Positions 1-9,059 are shown, counted from the stretch's first letter. The stretch is 23,458 nucleotides of DNA from an uncultured Steroidobacteraceae bacterium (GCA_955652795.1 CATPBQ010000295.1:1-23458); one strand, 5' to 3'. Program-made: numbers and translations. The notes: generated from the letters alone by a model not told the origin.

Positions 1-311
1 AAGCCGAGCTTGTCGGGCTTGCCTTCCCATTCCTTGGCGTCGGCAGGCGGGTCCTTCTTCTCCGTAATCACCGGCCACTGCTTGGCGAGCTCGGCATTCA
101 GCTGCTTGAAATGCTCCTGTCCCGCGGGCAGCTCCTCCTCGGAGAAGATCGCCTCGACCGGGCATTCGGGCTCGCACAGGGTGCAGTCGATGCACTCCTC
201 GGGATCGATGGTGAGGAAGTTCGGTCCCTCGTGGAAGCAGTCGACCGGGCAAACCTCGACGCAATCCATGTACTTGCACTTGATGCAGTTTTCGGTGACG
301 ACAAAAGTCAT
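1..311 (-). CDS. fdxA: 7Fe ferredoxin FdxA (3' end outside window)
   Basis: Small soluble electron carrier holding one [3Fe-4S] and one [4Fe-4S] cluster. Translation from the ATG at 311 begins [20 protein letters not shown] and shows the paired cysteine motifs of the Azotobacter FdI/FdxA family: C9, C12, C17, C21 and C25, then [12 protein letters not shown]. The acidic C-terminal part contains [18 protein letters not shown], also typical of the family. About 103 residues are visible. The family is about 107 residues long, so only the last few codons lie beyond position 1. GAGGA lies 7 nt before the ATG. An upstream promoter candidate at 381-410 suggests it can be transcribed apart from the NUDIX gene behind it. 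Identification is firm; the physiological partner cannot be told from here. Confidence 0.96.
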   Translation of the reverse strand, partial: MTFVVTENCIKCKYMDCVEVCPVDCFHEGPNFLTIDPEECIDCTLCEPECPVEAIFSEEELPAGQEHFKQLNAELAKQWPVITEKKDPPADAKEWEGKPDKLG

Positions 312-380
312 TCGGTTTCCTCAGGGGGAGCGGTGCGCGCGCACGGACGAAGGCGTGAGGCGCGGGCGAGCGGCCAGGGC

Positions 381-410
381 ATTGTGCCACGCCCGCGCGC
401 CACGGGTGAA
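381..410 (-). promoter_or_regulatory. Candidate sigma-70 promoter for fdxA
   Basis: On the minus strand, TTCACC (410-405) and CACAAT (386-381) are 18 nt apart, and TGG directly precedes the -10 hexamer, giving an extended -10 (TGn). The predicted start is about 60 nt before the fdxA ATG. It overlaps the end of the NUDIX gene only at the -35 edge. Assigned by eye from consensus matching. Confidence 0.4.
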
Positions 411-965
411 TCAGCCCTCGGGGGCTCGCCCCAGGCGCCGGTCGATGGTCGTGAAGTGGTGCTGTTCGCGGCCCGCCGCCTTGTCCTCGAGGTAGCGCCG
501 CAGCGTGAAGTCAGTGCTCGGGAAGGCAATGTCGGCCCAGGGGATCTCTGCCGGCTCCACCAGCACGACCTCGAGGCTTTCCGCCCCGACTCCGTAGCGC
601 GCCGCCGGCAGGCTGGCGCGGAAGAACACGTGCACCTGCTCCGCGTGCAGCACGTGCACCACTGAAAGCAGCGATCCGACGGTGACTTCCGCGAGCGCTT
701 CTTCGAGCGATTCACGCGCCGCGGCCTGCTGCAGCGTCTCGCCGTTCTCCAGGAAGCCCGCGGGAACCGTCCAGTAGCCGCGGCGCGGCTCGATCGCGCG
801 GCGGCACAGCAGGATGCGGCCCTCGTGCTCGGGGACGCAGCCGACCACGAGCCGTGGATTCTGATAGTGGATCGTGCCGCACGCGTCGCACACGTAACGC
901 AGCAGATTATCGCCCGCGGGGACACGCTGCCGGACCGGAGCGCCGCACTGATTGCAGAACTTCAT
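411..965 (-). CDS. Zinc-ribbon NUDIX hydrolase
   Basis: Predicted nucleoside-diphosphate-X hydrolase of 184 residues. An N-terminal zinc ribbon (C4-x2-C7 and C26-x2-C29) resembles the one in NADH pyrophosphatases, followed by QNP and a NUDIX fold. The NUDIX box spans about residues 70-92: GFLENGE, seven residues, then RESLEEAL. It keeps the metal-binding glutamates, but Leu replaces the usual Gly near its end. The ATG at 965 is preferred over an upstream frame extension to 1070 because the zinc ribbon begins immediately (MKFCNQCG) and the extension is arginine/proline-rich and unlike the family. The protein is shorter than E. coli NudC, so it is more likely one of the small zinc-ribbon NUDIX enzymes than NudC itself. 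The substrate is unknown. It lies between the Ig/propeller lipoprotein gene and fdxA, all on the minus strand. Confidence 0.9.
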   Translation of the reverse strand: MKFCNQCGAPVRQRVPAGDNLLRYVCDACGTIHYQNPRLVVGCVPEHEGRILLCRRAIEPRRGYWTVPAGFLENGETLQQAAARESLEEALAEVTVGSLLSVVHVLHAEQVHVFFRASLPAARYGVGAESLEVVLVEPAEIPWADIAFPSTDFTLRRYLEDKAAGREQHHFTTIDRRLGRAPEG

Positions 966-977
966 GATGCGCGGGCG

Positions 978-1006
978 AGGATACGGGCGACACCGGGGCT
1001 TGTCGA
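978..1006 (-). promoter_or_regulatory. Candidate promoter for the NUDIX gene
   Basis: On the minus strand TCGACA (1006-1001) is followed after 17 nt by TATCCT (983-978). Transcription would begin around 971, only about 6 nt before the ATG at 965, giving an almost leaderless mRNA. No Shine-Dalgarno sequence fits in that space. Confidence 0.4.
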
Positions 1007-1039
1007 CGGTGAGCGCGGGTGAGAAGCGCACCGCATGAG

Positions 1040-1059
1040 GGCCGGCGCCGGGGCCGGCC
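1040..1059 (-). terminator. GC-only stem-loop after the lipoprotein gene
   Basis: GGCCGGC (1040-1046) and GCCGGCC (1053-1059) form a perfect 7-bp stem with a 6-nt loop, 14 nt beyond the stop codon of the large lipoprotein gene. There is no U-tract, so an intrinsic terminator is uncertain. It may only stabilise the 3' end, or be a chance product of high GC. Confidence 0.25.
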
Positions 1060-1073
1060 GCACGGGTCACAGT

Positions 1074-3806
1074 TCAGGGTAGCAGACCGAACACCGCGAC
1101 GCCGTTCGTCATCCCCACGAACACCTTACCGTCGGCGATGGTGGGCGTGATGAACTTGTTGCCGGGGCCGAGCTGGTCGCGATTGTTGGCGGCCTGGGAG
1201 CTGTCGTAGAGCTCGTGCCCGAGATTGGCGGCGTCGAACGCGTACAACAGCGCATTGGGCGTATAGCTGTTCTGGTACGCCCACACAATGCCGTTGCTCG
1301 TGCCGTTCGCCGATATCGCGGGGGAGGCGCCAGGGTAGGTGAAACGCACCGCGCCCACGGAAGAGGGCGAGGCTGAGAGCCGCGCGTTCGTGAAGGTGAA
1401 GGCCGTGAGGTTACCGCCGCTCACCCCGTAGTACACGGTGCCGTTGAAGTAGGCGGGCGTGGACCAGATGCCACCAATGGTGCCGTCGCCGTTGCCGAGG
1501 ACCCGGGTCAGCTGTTGCCAGATGTTGTTGCCGCTGGCGCTGAACCTGCCCATCGAGTCGCGGTTGACGACGTAGATGTTGCCGTCCTTGCCGGCTCCCA
1601 CCGCGAGATGGCGCACGGTCCCGCCGGCGTCCGTCAGATCCGGCAGCAGCATCGCCCCGCCCGAACCCAGATCGATGTCGGCGCTCGACTCAATCACCTC
1701 GTTGTACATGGTGAAGTAGTCCGCCACGCTCAGCGTTCCTCCCGTGGTCGAGAGCTTGAGGAAGCTGTTGCCGTAGTCGTGCTGATTGGGAAAGCCGTTC
1801 ACGTCGAGCGTGGTCTCGAAGGCGCCGTTCGCGGTGAGCAGGTAGACGTTGCCCGCCGCATCCGCCGCAGGGCCCCCGCCGCTCATCCAGATCGCCGGTC
1901 CGCCGCCGCCGCTGTTGGGCGCCACGTTCAGCACCGCGCTGCGGGCGAGCGTCGTCTGGTTGTAAGCGATGATCCAGCCGGAGTAGGGCGGGACGTCACA
2001 GTGCGAGGTGAAGCTCGTATAGATCGCGCCGTTCGCGAGCAGCAGCGCCGCGCGCTCCTGGTATTGGGACGGATCGAAGGTGAACGTCCCGCCTGAGGAA
2101 GGGTAGGAGGCGGTGATGTCGACCGGTCCGTTGAACACCTCTGCCCCGGTGGTCACATCCAGCGCGTGCAGCCGGTGATGGTAGGTCGCCGCGGAATTCG
2201 CCTTGGACATCGCGACCAGGTAAATGACCCCATGCGCGCCGGCACCGCGGTCGATGACCGGGGTCGCGGTGATGCCGATGGTCGGCACGATCTGGTCGCA
2301 GACGTAGGGCGGCAGGTCGCTGACCGTTTCCCCGGCGGGCAGCACTGACACGTGCCACAGCAGCGCACCGCTATCCGCGTCGAATGCGTACACCGAATCG
2401 TTCTCGGTAACCACGAACAATACGTTGTGGGTCGCGCCACCGATGCTGAGCGCCGACAGGTACAGCGGCTGGGCATCCACCTTGCCGTCGGTGGACAGGA
2501 AGCGCAGCTTCCCGAAGGTGGTCGCTTTTACATTCGCCAGCGTGAGCACCGTCTCCCTCAGGTTCTGACCCGTGCGCGCCAGGTCGTTCTTGTAGGTCAC
2601 GACGTCGGTGCCCTGGGTCAGGGCGGATGTGACGGTCAGGCGGGCGCTGCGGCTGGTGGCACTGCCGGCGGAGTTCCTCACCACTACCGCGAAGGTCGCG
2701 CCGTTGTCGGTGGTGGACTGGGTGGGTGTGGTGTAGCTCGCAGACGTGGCGCCGGCGATCACCGTGCCGTTCCTCTGCCACTGGTAGGTGAGCGGTGCGG
2801 TGCCGGTGGCGGTCACGGAGTAGGTCGCTGTCTGTCCTGCCTTGATGCTCTGGTCGGCGGGCTGCACCGTGATCGAGGGCGCGACCGGGCCGCCGGCGGC
2901 TGCAACATTGAGCTTCGCGCTGCGGCTGGTGACACTGCCGGCGGAGTTACTGACCACGACCGCGAAGCTTGCACCGCTGTCCGCGGTGGTCTCGGCAGGT
3001 GTGGTGTAGCTGGCGGAAGTCGCGCCCGCGACCGCCGTGCCGTTCTTCTGCCACTGGTAACTGAGCGGCGCGGTGCCGGTGGCGGTCACGGAATAGGTCG
3101 CCGTTTGTCCTGCCGCGATGCTCTGGTCGCTGGGCTGAACCGTGATCGAGGGTGCGACCGGGCCGCCGGCCGCGCCAACATTGAGCTTCGCGGCGCGGCT
3201 CGTGGCGCTGCCGGCGGAGTTGCTGACCACCACTGCGAAAGTTGCCCCGTTGTCTGCGGTGCCTTCCGCCGGCGTGGTGTAGCTGGCGGAGCTGGCGCCG
3301 GCGATGGCGGTGCCGCTCTTCTCCCACTGGTAGGACAGCGGCGAAGTGCCCGTGGCCACGACGCTGAAGGTGGCGCTCTGTCCGGCCGTGATGCTGGCAT
3401 CGTTCGGCTCGGAGGTGATCGCCGGCGCGATGGCGGACGCCGTTACCGAGAGTCTGGCGCTGGAACTGGCGGTACTGCCAGCAGGATTAGTGATGATGAC
3501 GGCGTAGGCGTCCCCGTCATTGTCAGGGGCCGCGGCGGGCGTCGTGTAGCTCGTGGCCGTCGCGCCCGCAATGGCGGCGCCGTTCTTGTGCCACTGGTAG
3601 AACAGGGGCACGGAGCCCGTCGCCACGACGGAGAATGTCGCCGCGTCGCCGACCTTGATGCTCTGGTCGACGGGCTGCGTCGCGATCGAGGGGGCGACTG
3701 CAGCGGGCGTGTCGGGCTGCGACAGCACTTGCGTACCAACCTGATCGCACGCGCTAAGGCCTGCGAGAAGCAACAACCAGAGAACGCAGGCGTTACCCGC
3801 ACGCAT
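1074..3806 (-). CDS. Lipoprotein with four Ig-like repeats and a PQQ-type beta-propeller
   Basis: Predicted exported lipoprotein of 910 residues. Residues 1-20 form a signal peptide with lipobox LSAC, so C20 would be lipidated. Residues about 39-395 hold four Ig-like domains of about 90 residues, each with the pattern QP-x-DQSI-x-AG, TATYSV, PLSYQW and YTTP. From about residue 400 a propeller region follows, with motifs such as VYAFDADSGALLW, LHALDVTTGAEVFNG and LYAFDAANLG, resembling PQQ-binding-like propellers. No catalytic motif of a quinoprotein dehydrogenase is evident, so a binding or adhesive surface role is inferred. The ATG at 3806 is chosen because it opens directly on the signal peptide and has GGGA 8 nt upstream; an in-frame ATG at 3815 is an alternative. 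It is a single gene with long non-coding sequence upstream. Confidence 0.85.
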   Translation of the reverse strand: MRAGNACVLWLLLLAGLSACDQVGTQVLSQPDTPAAVAPSIATQPVDQSIKVGDAATFSVVATGSVPLFYQWHKNGAAIAGATATSYTTPAAAPDNDGDAYAVIITNPAGSTASSSARLSVTASAIAPAITSEPNDASITAGQSATFSVVATGTSPLSYQWEKSGTAIAGASSASYTTPAEGTADNGATFAVVVSNSAGSATSRAAKLNVGAAGGPVAPSITVQPSDQSIAAGQTATYSVTATGTAPLSYQWQKNGTAVAGATSASYTTPAETTADSGASFAVVVSNSAGSVTSRSAKLNVAAAGGPVAPSITVQPADQSIKAGQTATYSVTATGTAPLTYQWQRNGTVIAGATSASYTTPTQSTTDNGATFAVVVRNSAGSATSRSARLTVTSALTQGTDVVTYKNDLARTGQNLRETVLTLANVKATTFGKLRFLSTDGKVDAQPLYLSALSIGGATHNVLFVVTENDSVYAFDADSGALLWHVSVLPAGETVSDLPPYVCDQIVPTIGITATPVIDRGAGAHGVIYLVAMSKANSAATYHHRLHALDVTTGAEVFNGPVDITASYPSSGGTFTFDPSQYQERAALLLANGAIYTSFTSHCDVPPYSGWIIAYNQTTLARSAVLNVAPNSGGGGPAIWMSGGGPAADAAGNVYLLTANGAFETTLDVNGFPNQHDYGNSFLKLSTTGGTLSVADYFTMYNEVIESSADIDLGSGGAMLLPDLTDAGGTVRHLAVGAGKDGNIYVVNRDSMGRFSASGNNIWQQLTRVLGNGDGTIGGIWSTPAYFNGTVYYGVSGGNLTAFTFTNARLSASPSSVGAVRFTYPGASPAISANGTSNGIVWAYQNSYTPNALLYAFDAANLGHELYDSSQAANNRDQLGPGNKFITPTIADGKVFVGMTNGVAVFGLLP
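2626..3692 (-). repeat. Tandem coding repeat, four Ig-like units
   Basis: Four direct in-frame repeats within the lipoprotein gene. The same marker tetramer recurs at 2844, 3117, 3390 and 3657, giving periods of 273, 273 and 267 bp (91, 91 and 89 codons). The two units nearest the propeller are very alike at DNA level, consistent with recent duplication or gene conversion. Copy number could vary by recombination. Confidence 0.85.
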
Positions 3807-3828
3807 TGAAATCATCCCGAGTGAGACC

Positions 3829-3842
3829 GTTATTTCGATAAC
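3829..3842 (-). other. Small stem-loop in the lipoprotein gene leader
   Basis: GTTAT/ATAAC inverted repeat of 5 bp around a 4-nt loop (CGAA on the transcript strand), 22 nt upstream of the ATG at 3806. It is AT-rich against a GC-rich background. It may be an operator half-site pair or a leader hairpin; there is no further evidence of function. Confidence 0.25.
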
Positions 3843-4134
3843 AATGACACGGCTCTGGCCGCGTGCCAAACGTCGGTGCCAAGCGACAGGCGGTGAAACC
3901 CTTACGGTGTTACCCGCGACCGCTGCTACCAGGCGCGCGAATTAAGCTACCTGCAGCGCGCTTGCTTCACCGCCGAGGCGCCCGCCGGCGCGGCGGCGGG
4001 GTCTGCAGCACGCGACAACTTACGTACAAGTGCTGAGTCACGCAGACGTCTCGGCGTCGGCTGCGGCACAGAATCAACTTGCCGAGTCAGAGCATCCTGT
4101 CACGCACTGCTCACACGCAGTCGAGGATTCGCGC
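3843..4134. other. Intergenic region without a recognisable gene
   Basis: About 290 bases between the leader of the large lipoprotein gene and the small membrane peptide. No open frame with convincing protein character was seen on either strand. It must carry the upstream signals for both neighbours, but no -35/-10 pair stands out. Confidence 0.6.
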
Positions 4135-4203
4135 ATGAACATCGTAGTCCTGATGATTGTGATCCTGGCCGCGTACTGGTTGTCGAGCCTGATCATCGAC
4201 TGA
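4135..4203 (+). CDS. Candidate 22-residue single-pass membrane peptide
   Basis: An ATG at 4135 opens a 22-codon frame ending in TGA: MNIVVLMIVILAAYWLSSLI followed by Ile-Asp. Nearly the whole peptide is one hydrophobic segment with an aromatic Tyr-Trp pair in the middle and a terminal Asp, as in many bacterial small membrane proteins. GAGGA lies at 4123-4127, 7 nt from the start, which is one of the best ribosome binding sites in the window. The frame lies in otherwise gene-free DNA between a lipoprotein gene and tRNA-Leu. I do not recognise a family (it is not KdpF-like in sequence), and such a short frame could occur by chance. No function is proposed beyond insertion in the inner membrane. 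Confidence 0.5.
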   Translation: MNIVVLMIVILAAYWLSSLIID

Positions 4204-4269
4204 GATCGACCATGCGCCTGAGGATCAGCTCTGGTGCAGGCTGGCCCGGCGCATACGCCCCGCCATTGT

Positions 4270-4593
4270 TGGTGCCCGAGGTCGGAGTCGAACCGACACG
4301 CTTTTAAGGGCGGCGGATTTTCTTGCCACTTCAGCTTTCGCCGCCCCGAGCGCAACACCCGCTCGGGTTCGTGGTCTGGAGCACGCCTTCACCGTAGCCT
4401 TGTAGGCCGTAGGTGCCCGCCGTCTGCTCTCTACACCTTCCTTCGCGCTTGCGAGGGCTTGGCTCGGCATCAGCTCGAGCAGGACCGCTAAGGGCCTTCA
4501 CCGAGTTTGACGGGCTTCACCTCGAGGATTTCTCCGCGAGGGCTCAAGTCGTTGGTCTGAGTCCGCTGCGTCTACCAATTCCGCCACTCGGGC
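4270..4593 (-). tRNA. tRNA-Leu(CAA) interrupted by a group I intron
   Basis: The 5' exon (4593-4559, 35 nt) has acceptor strand GCCCGAG, a Leu-type D-arm (GCGGAATTGGTAGACGC) and anticodon stem GCGGA followed by C-T-C. The 3' exon (4321-4270, 52 nt) has AAAA, stem TCCGC, a long variable arm (type II tRNA), T-arm GTCGG-TTCGACT-CCGAC, CTCGGGC pairing the acceptor, discriminator A and an encoded CCA. Joined, the loop reads C-T-CAA-A-A, so the anticodon is CAA, reading UUG. The unspliced 5' half alone would suggest CAG, but its stem cannot close. The mature tRNA would be 87 nt including CCA. A -10-like TATACT lies upstream. Confidence 0.93.
4322..4558 (-). ncRNA. Group I intron (IC3-like) in the tRNA-Leu anticodon loop
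   Basis: A 237-nt insertion after C34 of the tRNA. Core helices can be drawn: P1 from exon GGACTC with intron UUGAGCC; P2 as CCTCG/CGAGG plus GGA/TCC capped by GAAA; P3 as GCCCGTC (4515-4509) with GGCGGGC (4421-4415), 7 bp; P4 as CTCGGT (4505-4500) with GCCGAG (4468-4463); P7, the guanosine site, as GAGCA (4429-4425) with TGCTC (4383-4379); P9 as CCCGAGCG (4367-4360) with CGCTCGGG (4352-4345). The conserved strings GCCGAGCCAAGC, GAAGGTGTAGAGA and GGTGAAGGC match the Azoarcus and cyanobacterial tRNA introns as I recall them. The last base is G, the expected omega-G. There is no reading frame for a homing endonuclease. Self-splicing is inferred from the family. Confidence 0.93.
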
Positions 4594-4628
4594 ATCGAGT
4601 GTTTATTCCAGAACCGGGCGCGCACAGA

Positions 4629-4634
4629 AGTATA
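4629..4634 (-). promoter_or_regulatory. -10 element of the tRNA-Leu promoter
   Basis: TATACT on the minus strand, about 35 nt before the first tRNA base, followed by a GC-rich discriminator as in stringently controlled stable-RNA promoters. No good -35 hexamer is visible at 16-18 nt. Confidence 0.45.
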
Positions 4635-4730
4635 GGGCCCCGCGACCGGGAAGGGTATGTCAGCGCGCCCACCGGACGTGTCCGGCGCAGGTCTGCGACC
4701 TTTTGCCGCGCTCGCGCATCTAAACAAACC

Positions 4731-5312
4731 GTGACCCGACTGGTGGAAATCACCGTTCCCGATGCGGTGCTGGCGCGGGCGTGCGCAGGGGATGAGGAGG
4801 CGCGAGGGGCGATCTATGCCGCCGTGGCGCCCGCGACTCTCACACTGATCCGGCGCATCGTTGGGCAGCGTGTGGTGTCAGAGGACCTGTTCCAGGACAC
4901 GATGATGAGCTTCTACGAACGCTTGCCGCAGTTTCGCAGGGAGGCCCCGCTCGGGGCCTGGCTGCGGCAGATCGCGATTTCCCGTTGCCTGATGTACCTG
5001 CGTTCGCCGTGGAAGCGTTTGTGCCTGTCCCTGGACCCGGCTGACTTCGGGGTGGGCGCCGCCGGCGCTGCCCTGGTGACGCCGGGCTACCGGGGCGAAT
5101 CCATCGACCTCGAGCGTGCCCTGGCTGCGCTCGCACCCACCGCGCGTGCGGTCGTGTGGATGTACGAAGTGGAGGGTTACTCCCACCAGGAGATTGCCTG
5201 CGCCTTCGGGCGCACCGTGAGTTTTTCCAAGTCGCAGCTGGCGCGCGCGCACGTGCGCCTGCGAGCCTGGTTCGAGCCGCAGGGAAACCGCCCGTCATGC
5301 ACCCTGATCTAG
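4731..5312 (+). CDS. ECF-type RNA polymerase sigma factor
   Basis: Sigma-70 family factor of 193 residues lacking regions 1 and 3. Region 2 is at about residues 25-97 (EDLFQDTMMSFYERLPQFRR, then LGAWLRQIAISRCLMYLR). Region 4 is at about residues 127-180, with the helix-turn-helix YSHQEIACAFGRTVSFSKSQ and then LARAHVRLRAW. The GTG at 4731 is chosen because it gives family-like length. The open frame runs upstream into the tRNA-Leu gene, which cannot be coding. A GTG at 4743 is an alternative. No Shine-Dalgarno precedes 4731; a TCTAAA at 4719-4724 could serve as a -10 giving a leaderless message. The next gene overlaps by 16 bp, indicating translational coupling with a probable regulator. The inducing signal is unknown. 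Confidence 0.88.
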   Translation: MTRLVEITVPDAVLARACAGDEEARGAIYAAVAPATLTLIRRIVGQRVVSEDLFQDTMMSFYERLPQFRREAPLGAWLRQIAISRCLMYLRSPWKRLCLSLDPADFGVGAAGAALVTPGYRGESIDLERALAALAPTARAVVWMYEVEGYSHQEIACAFGRTVSFSKSQLARAHVRLRAWFEPQGNRPSCTLI

Positions 5313-5803
5313 ATCTACAGCGCTCGCTCGCCCGCCGCCTGCGTGAGTTGCCGGACGAGGCGGCGCAGCCCTACGAGTGGCGCGAATTTCAACGCCGCTC
5401 AGGCATGCGTACGCGGCCCGGACAGGGGCTGGCCGGCGGCCGGGCGGTCGCGGCGGCTACTGTGCTCGCGCTGGGGGTCGTCGCGGTGTGGACGCGCCTG
5501 GGCGGTTGGTCCCCGCAGCCTCCGAGCGCGCCAGCCGCGCGCCTTACCCCGGAAGCGACCTCCGCCATGGAGCACTGGTTGGCGAGCCTGCCGAGCGAGC
5601 CGGCCGTCGTACATGTGGGTACGCGTGCGGCGGTGACCGGGCTCGAGGATCGCATCGCGCAGGTCGATGACCTGCTGAGCGCCGAGCGCCTGGATCAGGC
5701 GCAGCCTGCGCGGCTGCTGGCCCTGCAGCAGGCGCGCACGCGTCTGGTCGGAGCGCTGGTGCAGGTGCGTTACGCGGAAACCCTGGCCGATGAGTCGCGC
5801 TGA
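5297..5803 (+). CDS. Single-pass membrane protein, probable anti-sigma factor
   Basis: A 168-residue protein whose ATG lies inside the sigma-factor gene (16-bp overlap). Residues 1-48 are charged and probably cytoplasmic, residues about 49-66 form one hydrophobic segment, and the rest would be periplasmic. The tail has a helical, leucine-rich stretch (about 115-160: LEDRIAQVDDLLSAERL and onward) that may form a coiled coil. No zinc-binding HxxxCxxC anti-sigma motif is present. The anti-sigma role is inferred from the overlap with an ECF sigma gene and the topology, not from a recognised domain. It could equally be a structural partner of the PDZ protein encoded 15 nt downstream. Confidence 0.75.
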   Translation: MHPDLDLQRSLARRLRELPDEAAQPYEWREFQRRSGMRTRPGQGLAGGRAVAAATVLALGVVAVWTRLGGWSPQPPSAPAARLTPEATSAMEHWLASLPSEPAVVHVGTRAAVTGLEDRIAQVDDLLSAERLDQAQPARLLALQQARTRLVGALVQVRYAETLADESR

Positions 5804-5818
5804 AAGCGAGGAGCGAAC

Positions 5819-6814
5819 GTGAAGCAGAATCACCCGATTGCGCCCTGGACCACCGCGCTGATCACCGGCGCGGCACTGGGCGGCGCGGCCTGCGTCGCAA
5901 TGCCGGCGCCCGAGCCGCCGCCGCCGGTGCCGCCGGCCACCGTCCGGCCCGACAGCAACGCCGATCTCGACGTGCAGCTTGAGGCGGCCCGCAAGCGACT
6001 CGAGCAGGCGGCGCACGACGTGGCGCGGCTGTCCTCGCAGCTGAGCGGGACGGTGATCGATCGTGTCATGCCCTACGTTGAAGGCGGTCACGCCATCATC
6101 GGGGTGCAGCTGGAACCGGTCGCGGGTGCTGCGGGGGCGCGCGTGCGCGAGGTGAGTCCGGGGGGAGCTGCCGCGGAAGCCGGCATTCGCGTCGGCGACG
6201 TGATCGTGGCGGTGAATGGGACCGAGCTGAAGGACGACGAGCCGGCGCGTCAGGTGGTCCGCATCATGCGCGACGTCAAACCGGACGCCAAGGTGAGCGT
6301 GCGCGTGTCGCGCGACGGCAAGACGCGCGACTTCACGGTCACGGCACGGCCCGGACCGAGCGTGCTGGCGAGCGTTCGCGGCCTGCCCGATCTTGGCTTC
6401 GGACCGTTTCCCGAGTGGCAGGGTGCCTTCATGTTTCATGGGCCGCTCACGGACATGGAGCTGGCGACACTCACGCCGCGTCTCGGCAGTTACTTCGGCA
6501 GCGAAAAGGGGGTGCTGGTCGTGCGCGCACCCACCGACGGGGCCCTGAAGCTCGAGGACGGGGACGTGATCCTTGCCATCGACGGACGCGAGCCCACGAG
6601 CGGCTCGCACGCCACCCGCATCCTCGGTTCCTACCAGCCGGGGGAGAAGTTCACGCTGCGGATCATCCGCCAGCACAAGACGCAGGAGCTCCAGGCGACT
6701 CTTCCTGAGAAAGCGGGACGTGCCCGCAGGGACATGATGTGGCGCGAGGCTTCGCCGCACGACAGCCCCGCCCCGGGACCCAAGGTGCTGATCTACGGCC
6801 GCGACGAAGCCTGA
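5819..6814 (+). CDS. Exported protein with two PDZ domains
   Basis: A 331-residue protein starting at GTG 5819, with GAGGAG 5 nt upstream. The N-terminus carries a hydrophobic export segment (residues 9-25) ending at C25; the sequence before it, GGAA, is a weak lipobox, so lipidation is uncertain. A proline-rich linker (31-44) leads to a helical, possibly coiled-coil stretch (47-77). PDZ1 spans about residues 92-178, with GARVREVSPGGAAAEAGIRV and then GDVIVAVNG. PDZ2 spans about residues 205-297, with GVLVVRAPTDGALKLEDGDV and then ILAIDGRE. No protease catalytic triad is present, so it is not a DegP/DegQ enzyme. Its place right after the sigma/membrane pair suggests envelope sensing or client binding, which is inference. 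Confidence 0.85.
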   Translation: MKQNHPIAPWTTALITGAALGGAACVAMPAPEPPPPVPPATVRPDSNADLDVQLEAARKRLEQAAHDVARLSSQLSGTVIDRVMPYVEGGHAIIGVQLEPVAGAAGARVREVSPGGAAAEAGIRVGDVIVAVNGTELKDDEPARQVVRIMRDVKPDAKVSVRVSRDGKTRDFTVTARPGPSVLASVRGLPDLGFGPFPEWQGAFMFHGPLTDMELATLTPRLGSYFGSEKGVLVVRAPTDGALKLEDGDVILAIDGREPTSGSHATRILGSYQPGEKFTLRIIRQHKTQELQATLPEKAGRARRDMMWREASPHDSPAPGPKVLIYGRDEA

Positions 6815-6881
6815 AGAGCTCCAAGAGCGCGAAGGGATGCCGCAGTCCGGAGCGCGCCGGCGCTGCGTGTAACATGCGCGC

Positions 6882-9059
<2,178 letters not shown>

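Noticed and set aside
2352..3809. 485-codon open frame on the plus strand opposite the Ig/propeller gene
   Set aside because: Composition is Gly/Arg/Ala/Val-rich with repeats mirroring the Ig units and no domain. It is explained by GC-rich codon bias on the opposite strand.
3866..3881. Sigma-54-like -24/-12 element upstream of the lipoprotein gene
   Set aside because: TGGCAC is present, but the -12 half lacks the essential GC at the right spacing, and no enhancer-like site or activator gene is nearby.
4322..4558. Homing endonuclease or other protein coded in the intron
   Set aside because: The intron is only 237 nt, and frames crossing it are basic, repetitive shadows without LAGLIDADG, HNH or GIY-YIG motifs.
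4555..4593. Reading the 5' tRNA half as an uninterrupted tRNA-Leu with anticodon CAG
   Set aside because: The anticodon stem GCGGA finds no partner in the next bases, while the matching TCCGC, variable arm, T-arm and acceptor strand lie 237 nt further along after a group I-like core.
4413..4730. Upstream extension of the sigma-factor frame
   Set aside because: It would translate the tRNA 5' exon and intron in antisense. Sigma homology begins only after about 4731.
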